From the NCBI GenBank assembly GCA_030765065.1, contig CM060989.1, forward strand, positions 41,345,501 to 41,409,500: 64,000 bases of DNA, read 5' to 3'. Of the stretch, positions 11,388 through 23,689 are shown piece after piece. The notes under the pieces were generated by a model. The model did no database searches, was not told the origin of the DNA, and saw only the letters and a list, made by a program, of their open reading frames with translations. The stretch is from Deroplatys truncata (taxonomy: Eukaryota; Arthropoda; Insecta; Mantodea; Mantidae). The first letter of the stretch is position 1; every line of letters starts with the position of its first letter. Made by a program: the position numbers and the translations under genes.

Positions 11388-12277
11388 AAAAACGTGCAGT
11401 ATAAAACTTGCATTAGAGAAATTAATTATTATTTGCCATTAAAGATTTAAACACACACTGTATAAATAAAGGATTTAATATTGTGTTTTTAAGTGAATTA
11501 AATTATAAAGGACATCACGGGGAAAATCCTTAACAAGACAATCCACGGCAACTGGAATTGCAATCTTTACTTCCTGTAGTATCAAACAATGATGTATTGA
11601 ACTCATTGTTCACTTCAGATGTAGTTAAATGTACTACAAGTATTAATGGATTCAACTGGTACATTTCCCCTTTTGTGGTGGGAGAGGTAGAATAAAACCG
11701 TTAGACTCATGCACAGTGCTAGAGAGAAACCGCAAAGATATCAAAACGTGGAAAAGATCATGTTGTGAGCTTTTTTTCTTTTTGTTTCAAATCCCAAGTG
11801 CATTCAAGACGCGACGAGCCAAAACACAATGAGGTAATAACTGAAATCTGTTTCTTGAGATCACGTAAACTTTTCGAGACTGTTTCACTTGTATGTCGTA
11901 AGATCAATATGGACAGTATCAACCAACTGCTGCTTGATTAGGGTAATTATCGCATTCGAGAATTGATTTAATAATTATGCTCCCTACATGTTTATCGGAC
12001 TTGATACTACATCAAGTCATGCATTTAATTATTTTTGTTTAATAGTGTTTTTCCGTCTCCAAACTGGTAAGCGAAATTGAAAATTTCCACACCTTTACTT
12101 TCCGTACTCCAACACCAACCTTTTAGTGTTCTCTTCAACTGTTTAATCAACAACTTGACTGAAACATATGAACTCGCCTATGTCCAACATATGTAGTACA
12201 ATATTTAACGAATATATAAAGTCTTTTGAGATAGTATGAAACAAAATATTGTGCGCAACTGCAGGAAAGTGTTTTTT
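11388..12277. other. no feature recognised
   Basis: Moderately AT-rich DNA without long frames, tRNA-like heads or known transposon ends. Confidence 0.3.
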
Positions 12278-12388
12278 ACTTTCTTTACCACCTAGATAGT
12301 AGGTAGAGAAGGTATTGCATTCTACCCAAAAATTCGATAACGAGATTTCACCAGAAATCCATGTGTTGAGACCTCCGAAATACAAAAA

Positions 12389-13216
12389 TCTGATGTGCTA
12401 CACTCACATGACTTTCTCTACTCTTGTACAAACTATTTTTACAAACTCTTATTTTCAATATGATTCATGTTAATCGAGATGTTAATCTTATTGCTAGTTT
12501 TCTTGTAGGTGCAAGGGGAATATGGTAGACTTTAAGCGATAGTCAAATCTTTTAAGCGCTGGTTGCTATGTGGCGCATTACATTCTCTTTGTATGTACAG
12601 GACATAAAAAAAATGAATCACGAATTTGAGAAAAAGTATAAGTATTGGAAAATTTAAGGGAATAACAAGCAATATCTCGAAAAATAGTTCACTCAACAAA
12701 AACAATGTATATGACATAAATTGTGTATTTTAACGCGACCTACATATTTTGTATAGTAAAATTTTGTCTATCTCTTATGGTTTAACAGTTATGCAAAAGT
12801 CGTTCACAATGAAGAATACCCATTCCCAGAAAATTCGAGATATACATTTCCTTTGTTATGAAAATATCTTAAATATATGATATTTTAATCAAAATCGTTA
12901 TAGCCATTTTTGATAAAATTAAACTTTTCGAAAAATGTTCCATGTAAAGGGTTATCTGGGGTGGGGGGATTTTCTTGAAAATCTTCGTGTCACATCTCTG
13001 GAAGATACTGAACCTAAATACCACGTTTGGTGTTTATCCGACTGTTCGTTTCTGAGTTATGCTGTTCACAGACACACGCACACACGGACATGTTTCTAAA
13101 AATGCTTTTTTTGGATTCAGGGGGTCACAAAACATGTATTTCCGGTGAAATCTCGGTATCGAATTTTTGGGTGGAATACAATACTTCCCGTACTTACTAT
13201 ACGTAGCAGAGAAAGT
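12389..13216 (+). mobile_element. young family H copy inside an older H
   Basis: Complete from TCTGATGTGCTACACTCACA to the terminal hairpin and GAGAAAGT. AAAAA precedes it and AAAA follows it; these are the two halves of the host H's own A-run. It lacks coding capacity. Confidence 0.85.
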
Positions 13217-13780
13217 AAAAAGCAGTCTTAGAAATAGGTCCGTGTGTGTCGGATCACACCAAACTTGGTGTTGAAGTTCAGTTTCTTCTAAAAATGCGAC
13301 ACGATGGTTCCTCCTACCACAACTACTCTGTACACTGAAAAGTTTTCAAATTTTTTATTTTCTTAATAATGGCCCTTAACGATTTTAACCAAAATAAATA
13401 TATTAAAACATATCTATATGGCAAGTAAAATGTATATCTTGAATTTTCTAGAAATAGCCTTTGTAGCCCTCTTCATTCGGAAGGAATTTTTGTATTATAT
13501 TGTATAACTAATAAACATTAAGGGATATACGAAAATGTACTGCACAAGAAATATAGATCTCTTTAAAACACACAATTTATTTAAAACAAGTTCAAAACGG
13601 CACAAACCGTTTCTGAACTATCCGTTATTAAACGTTCGAATTGTTCATTTCTTGATCATTCTCTTAAAGACCTCCCAACATTCAGATGTTTCTCGCGATT
13701 GCATGGAAACATTATGGAATTTTAAGGCAGCATATAGCGTCCAGTTCTAAAACATTTGACTGTCCCTATTTCCTTTGTAT

Positions 13781-14769
13781 TGAGGCAGTATTTTTAACAC
13801 TTAAATGATTTTAGTCAAATTATATAATACGTAAATTCAATAACAGCCCGCCTTGAAGCAGTGTGTGTATGTGGTAGTTTGTAAAATGTATCTAACAATC
13901 ATTGCATATGCTTATATTATTGTATACATGTTCAATAATGTTATGTGAATATATTACGTAATTTAATAATGTAGGAGCTGTGAGAAATGGGTCAAAAGTT
14001 GCTAACCAAGAGGTAACAATGAGGTAGCCTTGAGTCAATAATGAGTAAGAAAGTTTAACAAAACTACTTGTGATTATTGGAGCAACAATAATGTAATTTC
14101 AGTGACAGTTTAAAAATAGGCAATCAACACCCAGAAAAAAGCTTTAGTTAAATTCAGGTATTCTATTGGAGTAGGATTAGCCAATCAGAGACTTGAAATA
14201 CAGAAATTTACAAGTTTAGACGGTTGAAATCAATTCAGTTGCCTGCAAACAGTGATAGTAACCGGATGCAAGATGCGTCCTCGATATATTTATTATGCAT
14301 TCGTGTGAGACGAAAAAATAGTTTTACGTGGTAAAAAGTGTAATTAATTAATAAAAAGAATCTCACAGCTCTCTATATAAGTGAAGTGCTATTTAATTTG
14401 TGTCAAGGATTAATAAAAAGGAGTGAATTAAAACTTAACATCTGCGTAAGCCTATATTCTTGTCGAATTACGCCCTGCCAAGACTTCCATGTCTTTAACA
14501 ATAATACTGACGCAGCCCAGGCAAACATAAATATAATATCTAAAGAAACAGCCAAATTACAAAGCTAATATTTTTAAACTTGGGGCAAAGGCTACCGGAA
14601 ACCGGGTACTATACGTGCGATTGCAACGAATTTCAAGTTCGGTTCCCCAACAGTTGAAATACAATACAAACTACTTCAAATTGACGCCCAAAGCGTGGTA
14701 CAAATAATGTAATAAACCACCTTTCTCAAAATGGACTCCCAATAGGTGGGACAACAAAATATCTTCTTC
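13781..14769 (+). mobile_element. LTR-like element J1 (family J), inserted in H
   Basis: Begins TGAGGCAGTATTTTTAACAC and ends CTTCTTCA, giving 5'-TG...CA-3' limits of a 989-base unit. Flanks are TGTAT on the left and AATAT on the right, possibly a decayed 5-bp target duplication. Internal landmarks are TTCAATAACAGCCCGCC, GATTAGCCAATCAGAGACTT, TAATTAATAAAAAGAATCTC, CTCTATATAAGTG (TATA-like), ACTGACGCAGCC and TTGGGGCAAAGGC. J2 and J3 repeat this order. The 60-codon frame at 14386-14568 lies within it and is probably not a gene. Confidence 0.65.
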
Positions 14770-15222
14770 AATATCTATAACGAAATTGTTAATGTAGCTA
14801 TTCTGTAAAGGTTTATATGTATTAAAATGTAGTAGATAAAAAAATTAACGAGTAAGAATAATTTTTCTGCCCACTAATAAATGATAAAGGGTAGAGAAAG
14901 TCATGTGGATGGATTACATTAGATTTTTTTATAACTCATTTCGATATTTTGGCCTCAGCTACATTTTACTCGTCCTGAAAAAAAAAACTCACTTTACTAT
15001 ATAGTTAGGCAAATGACTTGTTGTTTTAAGGGGGACGGAACAGCGAGAATGACATTTTTAATTTTTTTGTAGCCTCATTAATTGGAATTTCCTCAGTAAT
15101 GTTACATATATGTTAGTGCTGGGACGATACCATTTTTCTCGATACTCGATTCTATACTGGTTTTTGAGCACCGATACTCCTTTTATGAAAAAAAACTATA
15201 AAGATAATTGCCTGTCTTTTTT

Positions 15223-16032
15223 ACTTTCTCTACTACGTATAGTAAGTAGGGGAAGCATTGTATTCCACCCAAAAATTCGATACTGAGATTTCACCGGAAA
15301 TACATGTTTTGAGACCCCCTGAATTAGAAAAAAGCATTTTTGGAAACATGCCCGTGTGTGTCTGTGAATACCATTACTCAGAAACGAACAGTCGGATAAA
15401 CACCAAACTTGGTATTTAGGTTCAGTATCTTATAGAGATGCAACACGAAGGTTTTCAAGAAAATCCTCCCACCCCCTTTACATGTAACATTTTTCGAAAA
15501 TTTTAATTCTCTCAGAAATGGCTCTAACGATTTTGATTAAAATATAATATATTTAAGATATTTTCATGACAAAGGAAATGTATATCTTGAATTTTCTGGG
15601 AATGTCTCCAAAATAATTCTTCATTGTGAACGACTTTTGCATAACTGGTAAACCATAAGAGATAAGACAAAATTTTAATGTAGATCATGTTAAAATACAC
15701 AATTTATGCCTCATACATTTTTTTTGCTGAGTGAACCATTTTCGAAATATTGCTTATTATTCCCTTAAATTTTCCGATACTTATACTTTTTCTCAAATGG
15801 GAATTCGTGATTTTTTTCTCCTGGTAATGCAAAGAGAATGGAATACTCGACATAGCAGCCAGGTCTTAAAATATTTGACTATCGCTTAAAACCTACCATA
15901 TTCCCCTTGCATCCACAAGAAAATTAGCAATAAGATTAACATCTCGATTAACATGAAGCATATGGAGAATAAGCGTATGTAAAAATAGTTTGTACAAGAG
16001 TAGAGAAAGTCATGTGAGTGTAACACATCGCT
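15223..16032 (-). mobile_element. complete family H copy
   Basis: From ACTTTCTCTACTACGTATAG to GAGTGTAACACATCGC. Flanked by TTTTTT on the left and TTTT on the right. Just upstream (15115-15195) GCTGGGACGATACC...CGATACTCG is a separate short unclassified repeat-like block. Confidence 0.85.
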
Positions 16033-17795
16033 TTTCTTTATTTTAATTTTGTTTCAACATCATGCCCCATTACACTGAGTAATATTGCACATTTGTACAA
16101 AAATTCTGTGTCATAAATGTTAGTGTAAACATAATAAATGACAAATTTTATACATACTACTCTAACATAAATATTATAATTAACATAATATTTATACTTA
16201 AAATTCTTTGTCATAAATATTATGGTTAATATAACAGATATTCTAAATCAATATTAACTGTACATTTGAAGGGATAGCTTGATCACCGAATTATGTTCTT
16301 ATTAGTAGTTTTATAATTAGTTTAGTATTGTTTGCTAATTCCAAAATTGTTCCTGTTTGATATTCTCCAATTGGTAGAAATTTTTAATATTGATAATTCC
16401 ACAGGTTATACGTGCCCTATTCTTAGCCAAGGCTGCTATTAATATTAATAACAATAATATCGTCGCTTTCTATTTTATACAAGTATACTTCGTGCTGAAA
16501 GCCTTGTTTTAAAGTATTTTCTATCCATAAAATAGAAATTAGTCATGTGGTATACCTGTAACCTACACTCGTGTCCCAAGTTTGACTTGCAAAAACACAA
16601 ACTAACAGATGGAAGGAAAGGACAAGTATTTCCATGCGCTGTATTATCTCACGTCTTAAGTTCTGATTTGTTTCTGTCAGATTCACAGTTCTGACCACTG
16701 GATTTTTGTCTTTGCTTCTAAGATCAGAAATTGTTTTATTATTTATCCGTGCGTACTTGGTACAATGCAGCGTAATATGTTGATTTATTTATAAAGAGAA
16801 CGTAAGTAGTAGTTACGTTTGCGTATATTCGATAATAATGGCGTTAATATTGATTTGTTTTGTGAAATAATTATCGCTGCTGTCTTTGAGCTTAATCAAT
16901 TAAGCTTACGAACTTGCTTCTAAACCTTTTGTGCTAAATATATGATAACATATCGAAGAATCTTAACACTTGTTATAAAGTTTACAGGAGAAGCAAATAA
17001 TTGATTTAAAATACACACAAGAAGTTAGAGACTGATTAGAACAGCCGTGTTATATCGATGAAATTACTCGAGCTTTCGGCCATCTTGACTCTGTGGCCTT
17101 CTTCAGAAACTGACCAATTGTTGCCACAATTGTAGTCGCAGTTGCTGTAGCTTTTGCTCAATAGTGCAACTTCAGCCATTATGGGTAAATGTAGGTGACT
17201 GTTCAAAAACTAAATTTCTTCTAACATTTTTATACAATTTTACACAAGTGAACCCAAAAATCACTTTTAGAATGTAATAATAGCTAATAATATGTTTCGA
17301 AAATGCACACCTTTCTCTACCTGCCCATCATTATCCAAGCATGCCGCACCACCGATGATTTAAACTGCGTCCACCCCGTCCTAATCCACAGCGAGATACA
17401 GCACTGAAGGGTCTAACCACGCCCCACCAGCAGCGCATTTCTTGCCGTGAAATAGAGGCTGTCTTGCGGTAGAGAGCGGTTCGACTCGTACCACATTTCT
17501 TGCAGTTTTCTGCCACTATCAATATCGCACAGAAATCAGTCCCGAGAGCTGCCAGTTTGAATCGAATTCAAAATTTGCTTCTGCTTTCAGAGAGTAAATA
17601 AACAAGTAGGCTACCACGATATTATAATGAAATTAAAACTATTGGTGGTATTTTCAGGTATTAAAACGAACACTAATATTTATAATATGCCTTGCAGACC
17701 TCAACGAATAGGATTAGTACTACAAATACAATGTTGCTTCCCGAAATATTATTGCCTTCTTTTTGAGGGGGCCACCCGTATTAAGGAAAAACAAT
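16033..17795. other. mostly unassigned; one possible retroelement 3' motif
   Basis: 16090-16260 is rich in short TAAATATTATAAT-type palindromes. Near 17071-17110 ACTCGAGCTTTCGGCC..GGCCTTCTTCAG resembles a motif often found in 3' parts of arthropod retroelements; I could not assign it. A GC-richer patch at 17330-17530 has no recognised product. Confidence 0.3.
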
Positions 17796-18030
17796 TCTGA
17801 AGAATGTTACATTCATGTGACTTTCACTACCCATTATCGTTTATTTTTTATAGGTTCTAGAAATTATTCTTACCAAAGCTTGCTTTCCTATCTGCATCAT
17901 ATTAATCGAAGTATGCGTTTGCAGAAATTATTTCATTACACACTTCGTTGCAAGTACAAGGGGAATACACCGTATGCTGGCCTTGAAATTCTATATTCAC
18001 GAGAAGCAACTGAATGGCGACAGCGCTTCA
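17796..18030 (+). mobile_element. 5' fragment of an old family H copy
   Basis: Begins AATGTTACATTCATGTGAC with CATCATATTAATCGAAGTAT and GCTGGCCTTGAAATTCTATA, matching the first quarter of old-subfamily H, then stops where another H starts at about 18042. The 97-codon frame here is accidental. Confidence 0.65.
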
Positions 18031-18041
18031 AACATTCCTCT

Positions 18042-19370
18042 GTTGCATTCATATGACTTTCTCTACTCACTGTCCTAGATAATATTACAAGATCATTATT
18101 CTAATTCTTGTTAATCTAGATAAACTTTTAATTCACATTAACTCATTTCATTGTAATATACAGTAAGTAAAGCGATAGTCAGATGTATATAGAACTATAA
18201 TGAATTTTGAGGCAGTATTTTTAACACTTAAATAATTTAAGTCTAATTATATAATATGTAAATTCAATAACAGCCCGCCTTGAAGCAATATGTGTATGTA
18301 ATAATTTGTAAAATGTATGTAACAGTTATTTCATATGCTTATATTATTGTAAACATGTTCAATAATGTTATGGGAATGTATTAGATAATTTAATAACGCA
18401 GGAGCTGTGAGAATAATAAGTTAAAAGCTGCTAACAATGAGATAACCTTGAGGCAATAATGAGTGAGAGTTTAATAATACTACTTCTGATTATGGAGTAG
18501 CAATAATGTAAATTTTGAGACAGTTTAAAAATAGCCAATCAACAACCAGAAAAAGCTTTAGTTAAATGATGATATTCTATTGGACTAGGATTAGCCAATC
18601 AAAGACATGAAATACAGAAAATTACAAATTTAGGCAGTGGAAAACAGTTCAGTTGCCTCCAAACAGTGCTCATAACCAGACGTGTTGCTTCTAGACTGTG
18701 ATCATAACCAGACGCAAGATGTTTCCTCGAGAAATTAAATACGCATTCGTGTGAGAAAAAATAGTTTACGTGTTAAAAAGTGCAAGTATTAAATAAAAGA
18801 ATCTCACAGCTCTCTATATCAGTATAGTGCTATTTAATTTGTGTCAAGGATTAATAAAAAGGAGTGAATTAAAAATTAAAAGTCTGTGTAAGCCTACATT
18901 CTTGTCGCATCAAAACCCTGCCAAGACTTTCATGTCTCTAACAAATACTGACGCAGCCGAGGCAAACATAAATATATAATATTTAAAGAAACAGTTAAAT
19001 TACAAAGTTAATATTTTTTTTAAACTTGGGGCAAAGGCCACCTGAAAGTACATTTTGGACGAAGGCTACCGGGTACTATACGTGCGGTTGCAACTACTAC
19101 AAGTTCGGCTCCTCAACAGTTGAACTATAATACATCTTCTTCAAACTGACTTTCAATACGTAGCAGCAACTACCTACTTCAAATTGACGCCCAAAGCGTG
19201 GTGCAAATAACGTACACAAACTATCTTCTTTACTTTGAAATTCTGTTCTCTTTGCATGAACACAAAATTTACCATTTGAGGTAAGTCTTTCAAAAATTTA
19301 AACCACAAACAAAAATGAACTCGGAAATGGTTAATTACAAAAAAATGCATATATCAGTTTCTTACACCTG
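18042..19370 (+). mobile_element. 5' fragment of family H split by element J2
   Basis: GCATTCATATGACTTTCTCT at about 18044 starts an H that runs to about 18207. After J2 it resumes with CTTTGAAATTCTGTTCTCTT (19233), matching the expected CTTGAAATTCTATGCTCTT of the family, and fades after about 19370. Confidence 0.6.
18208..19230 (+). mobile_element. LTR-like element J2 (family J), inserted in H
   Basis: Aligned with J1 over about 1 kb: TGAGGCAGTATTTTTAACAC start, TTCAATAACAGCCCGCC, GGATTAGCCAATCAAAGAC, AATAAAAGAATCTCACAGC, CTCTCTATATCAG, ACTGACGCAGCC, TTGGGGCAAAGGCCACC, and an end at ATCTTCTTTA. It has a short duplicated ATAACCAGACG block (near 18675 and 18705) that is single in J1. Confidence 0.65.
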
Positions 19371-20115
19371 TGTATGGGGGCGAGCTACATATAAACATAA
19401 CTTCATTTTCTTTATGAAACAATGTTAACCGATTCACACTAACAGTAAGAGTTATTGAAATATGTAAGCATACTTGTAAGCGTAAGTATAAAACAGATTC
19501 TGAATAAATAATTTTAATTGCAAAAGCATTACCCTATATGTCCTTTCTAAGGTGTAGAATCTGCACACTTGGGGTGTAGAAGAAAAGGAGTTCACTATTT
19601 CAGTACCTAATTACGCCACTGATGCGATTATCGCAGTTAAATCATTCTTTCCTTTTCTTCCTGCGTGTAACATCGACACAGAAACATTTATTATTATAGC
19701 TAGACCTATTTTGTTGTTAGGTGTAGCGTCTCACTTGAATAAATCTTAACACTTCGGTATATGTTTTATTTTTGTGGTCGCCATGTGGATGTTCAGTGGA
19801 CACTCAATGGCTTGTTAAGCTGGAACATTCCTCTCCTTTTTATGCCGAAGAGAGCTCGTTCACTAAATAATCACGTGATTTTTCCCATGTTTGTACGCAG
19901 GAAATACATAACAGTCCTTGCTAAAAACCAGTATTGTCAAAATTTGTGACAAATGAGAGGTGCTAAGGAAAACATTAGCAAGAAAAGAAATATGTTTCCT
20001 GAAATAACCACAACAGAATTTAGAACCGTTCAAGGCTTGGTTTGTTTTTCTCAGAATTTAACTTAAGGGAACACGATTTTTAGCACTGTGCATAGACACT
20101 TTAGTGTATAGTCAA
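19371..20115. other. no feature recognised
   Basis: No long frame or repeat border. The 62-codon frame at 19761-19949 has no recognisable motif. Confidence 0.3.
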
Positions 20116-20706
20116 TTTTTATTTTTACTCTCTCTTCCACATAACTGATAGATTGACGAGCCTATTGCATTTCACCAAAAAATTAATACCGAGGCATTAT
20201 CAGAAATACACGTCTTAAGGCCCCTGAAACAAAAAGGAAGAACTTTTAGAAAAATAATGTATGTCCAGCCGGTTCGTAGTCTTTTGGTTCTCTCTGTAGT
20301 ACACAAAAAAAACGTAGATCTCTTTATCATACCTATACAATTTATTTCAAATAACTTTTTTTCTGCAACAGCCGTTTTCGAGATATCCGTTATTAATGGT
20401 TCGAATTGTTCACTACCTAACTATTTTTTAAAAATATTGCTGATTTTCAATTGTTTCTCGCGATGTCACGGAAAGAGCATTGAATTTTAAAGCCAGCGTA
20501 GAGCATCCAGCTCTAAAATATTTGACTATCACTATTCCCTTTTTATCGATAACGAAATGTGTAATTCAGCTATTTGGGGAAAAAGTTTACCTAGATTAAA
20601 ATGAAGTAGAGAGGAAAATAAACTTTCGTTAGAATGTTTTGATACCCACTAAACAAGCAATATAGGTCAGATAAGGTCATGTGAATATAACACATCAGAG
20701 ATTTTT
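20116..20706 (-). mobile_element. old family H copy with an R-family end fragment inside
   Basis: Runs from TTTTTACTCTCTCTTCCAC (hairpin end) via AATTAATACCGAGGCATTAT to GTGAATATAACACATCAGAG. Its middle is shortened. At 20266-20296 there is a stray R-family terminus (CCGGTTCGTAGTCTTTTGG..CTCTCTG followed by TA), the only part left of an R element. Confidence 0.65.
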
Positions 20707-21594
20707 ACTTTCTCTACTACGTATAGTAAGTAGGGGAAGTATTGCATTCCACCCAAAAATTCGATACCGAGATTTCACCGGAAATACATGTTTTGAGACC
20801 TCCTGAATCCAAAAAAAGCATTTTTGGAAACATGTCCGTGTGTGTGTCTGTGTGTGTGTGTGTCTGTGTGTGTGTGTGTCTGTGTGTCTGTGAACAGCAT
20901 ATCTCAAAAACGAACAGTCGGATAAGCACCAAACTTGGTATTTAGGCTCAGTATCTTCCAGAGATGCGACACGAAGGTTTTCAAGAAAATCCCCCCACCC
21001 CAGACTACCCTTTACATGGAACATTTTTCGAACATTTTAATTTTCTCAAAAATGGCTCTAACGATTTTGATGAAAATATCATATGTTTAAGATAATGTCA
21101 TGAGAAATGAAATGTATATCTCGAATTTTCTGGGAATGTCTCCAAAAGTATTCTTCATTGTGAACGACTTTTGGATAACAGGTAAACCATAAGAGATAGA
21201 CAAAATTTTACTACACAAAAAATGTATATCGCGTTAAAATACACAACTTATGTCATATACATTTTTTTTGTTGAGTGAACCGTTTTCGAGATATTGCTTG
21301 TTATTTCCTTAAATTTTCCAATACTTATACTTTTTCTCAAATTCGTTATTCATATTTTTTATGTCCTGGACATGCAAAGAGAATGGAATGCGCCACATAG
21401 CAACCAGCGTTAAAATATTTGACTATCGCTTAAAAGCTACCATATTCCCCTTGCATCTACAAGAAAATTACCAATAAGATTGACATCTCGATATCTCGAT
21501 TAACATGAAGCATATGGAGAATAGGCGTTTGTAAAATTAGATTGTACAAGAGTAGAGAAAGTCATGTGAGTGTAACACATCAGATTTTTTTCTC
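20707..21594 (-). mobile_element. complete young family H copy
   Basis: From ACTTTCTCTACTACGTATAG to TGTAACACATCAGA, between ATTTTT and TTTTTTT. It abuts the end of the older H at 20116-20706, so two H elements lie in tandem. The microsatellite at 20838-20893 is an interrupted (TG)n/TCTG run. Confidence 0.9.
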
Positions 21595-21685
21595 TTATCC
21601 AGTACCTAGTAGGTTGCGAAGATCCAAAATTTCGATTTCGAGATTTCACCTGAAACACATGTTTCAAGGGTCCTAAATAAAAAAA

Positions 21686-22378
21686 TCTGATGTGTTACAC
21701 TCACATAACTTTCTCTACTCTTGTACAATCTATTTTTACAAACGCCTATTCTCCATATGCTTTATGTTAATCGAGATATCGAGATGTCAATCTTATTGCT
21801 AATTTTCTTGTAGATGCAAGGGGAATATGGTAGCTTTTAAGCGATGGTCAAATATTTTAACGCTGGTTGCTATGCGGCGCATTCCATTCTCTTTGCAAGT
21901 CCAGGACATAAAAAATGAATAACGAATTTGAGAAAAAGTATAAGTATTGGAAAATTTAAGGGAATAACAAACAATATCTCGAAAACGGTTCACTCAACAA
22001 AAGAAATGTATATGACATAAGTTGTGTATTTTAACGAGATCTACATATTTTGTGTAGTAAAATTTTGTCTATCTCTTAAGGTTTACCAGTTATGCAACAG
22101 TCGTTCACAATGAAGAATACTTTTGGAGACATTCCCAGAAAATTCGAGATATACATTTCATTTCTCATGACATTATCTTAAACATATGATATTTTAATCA
22201 AAATCGTTAGAGCCATTTTTGAGAAAATTAAAATTTTCGACAAATGTTCCATGTAAAGGGTAGTCTGGGGTGGGGGCATTTTCTTGAAAACCTTTGTGTC
22301 GCATCTCTGGAAGATACTGAACCTAAATACCAAGTTTGGTGTTTATCCGACTGTTCGTTTTTGATTATGCTGTTCACA

Positions 22379-22434
<56 letters not shown>

Positions 22435-22576
22435 GGCACACACATGGACATGTTTCCAAAAATGCTTTTTTTGGATTCAGGAGGTCTCAAAACATGTATT
22501 TCCGGTGAAATCTCGGTATCGATTTTTTGGGTGGAATGCAATACTTCCCCTACTTACTATACGTAGTAGAGAAAGT
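21686..22576 (+). mobile_element. complete young family H copy inside an older H
   Basis: TCTGATGTGTTACACTCACA to GTAGTAGAGAAAGT, flanked by AAAAAAA and AAAAA. It carries the longest family microsatellite, (CA)n at about 22379-22431. Frames with long Thr-His runs are translations of that microsatellite. Confidence 0.9.
22379..22431. repeat. (CA)n microsatellite at the fixed H site
   Basis: About 26 perfect CA units, then TACAGGCACACACATGG. Other H copies have only 3 to 15 units at the same place. Confidence 0.95.
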
Positions 22577-22752
22577 AAAAAGGAAGCATTTTTATAAAAA
22601 GTCTATTTGTGTGTCCAAAAACAGCATAACTCAAAAGAAAAAACTTGGATAAACAAACTTAGTATTTGAATTTCCAAAACTGAAACAAGAAGATTTTAAA
22701 GAAAATCCCTCCTGCTCTACCAAACCTTTACATGGAAAACTTTTCTATTTTT

Positions 22753-23680
22753 ACTTTCTCTACTACGTATAGTAAGTAGGGGAAGTATTGTATTCCACCC
22801 AAAAATTCGATACCGAGATTTCATCAGAAATCCATGTTTTGAGGCCTCCTGAATCCAAAAAAAAAGTATTTTTGGAAACATGTCCGTGTGTGTGTCTGAA
22901 CAGCATAACTCAAAAACGAACAGTCGGATAAACACCAAATTTGGTATTTAGTTTCAGTATCTTCCAGAGATGCGACACGAAGATTTTCAAGAAAATCCCC
23001 CCACCCCAGATTACCCTTTATATGGAACATTTTCGAAAAATTTAATTTTTTCAAAAATGGCTAACGATTTTGATTAAAATATCATGTTTAAATTATTTTC
23101 AGGACAAATAAAATTTATATCTCGAATTTTCTGGTAATGTATCCAAAAGTATTCTTCATTGTGAACGACTTTTGCATAACTGGTAAACCATAAGAGATAG
23201 ACAAAATTGTACTACACCAAAAATATAGATCGTGTTAAAATACACAATTTATGTCATATACATTTTTTTGTTGAGTGAACCATTTTCGAGATATTGCTTG
23301 TTATTCCCTTAAATTTTTCAATACTTATTTTCTCAAATGGGAATTCGTTATTCATTTTTTTTTGTCTTGGATATGGAAAGAGTATTAATCTGTGGCAAAG
23401 AGAATGGTACTGCACATAGCAACCAGCTATTAAGATATATGTATATGCTTAAAGGCTACTGTATTTTTATATTGCTGTTACAAATACAAAACAAGGCCTT
23501 AAGCGATAGTCAAATATTTTTAGAACTGGTCGCTATGTGTAAAATGTAATTCTCTTTGCATGTCAAAAGATCGTTTCTGCAAATGTTTATCTCGATTAAT
23601 ATAAAAAAGATGGAGAATAAGGGTTTGTAAAAATAGTTTGTACAAGAGTAGAGAAAGTCATGTGAATGTGACACATCAGA
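22753..23680 (-). mobile_element. complete young family H copy
   Basis: ACTTTCTCTACTACGTATAG to GTGACACATCAGA, flanked by ATTTTT and TTTTTAT. It lies next to three other H copies in this cluster. Confidence 0.88.
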
Positions 23681-23689
23681 TTTTTATTT

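Larger units (their letters stand above)
12278..14925 (-). mobile_element. old family H copy interrupted twice
   Basis: Three blocks join into one minus-orientation H. 12278-12388 is the hairpin end through ACATG-like and CCGAAATACAAAAA. 13217-13780 starts AAAAAGCAGTCTTAG, then GGTCCGTGTGTGTC. 14770-14925 runs from AATATCTATAACGAAATTG to GGGTAGAGAAAGTCATGTGG. Break 1 falls exactly in the A-run that all H copies have at this place, and break 2 in CCTTTGTATCTATAACG. The inserts are a young H (12389-13216) and J1 (13781-14769). Confidence 0.75.
21595..22752 (-). mobile_element. old family H fragment split by a younger H
   Basis: 21595-21685 is an old hairpin end (CTTATCCAGTACCTAGTAGG...TTTCACCTGAAACACATG) reaching CTAAATAAAAAAA. 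22577-22752 resumes AAAAAGGAAGCATTTTTATA...CAGCATAACTCAAAAG...CTTTACATGGAAAAC. The break is again in the H internal A-run, filled by the H at 21686-22576. It then gives way at CTATTTTT to the H at 22753. Confidence 0.7.

Noticed and set aside
22379..22431. Telomeric or satellite repeat
   Set aside because: Simple CA microsatellite at a fixed transposon position.
22244..22597. Frames with long Thr-His runs and CISGEIS..FWVE-type sequence, also at 20695-21024, 56780-57119 and others
   Set aside because: They are translations of non-coding H elements and their CA microsatellite. The same frame is open or closed at random in different copies.
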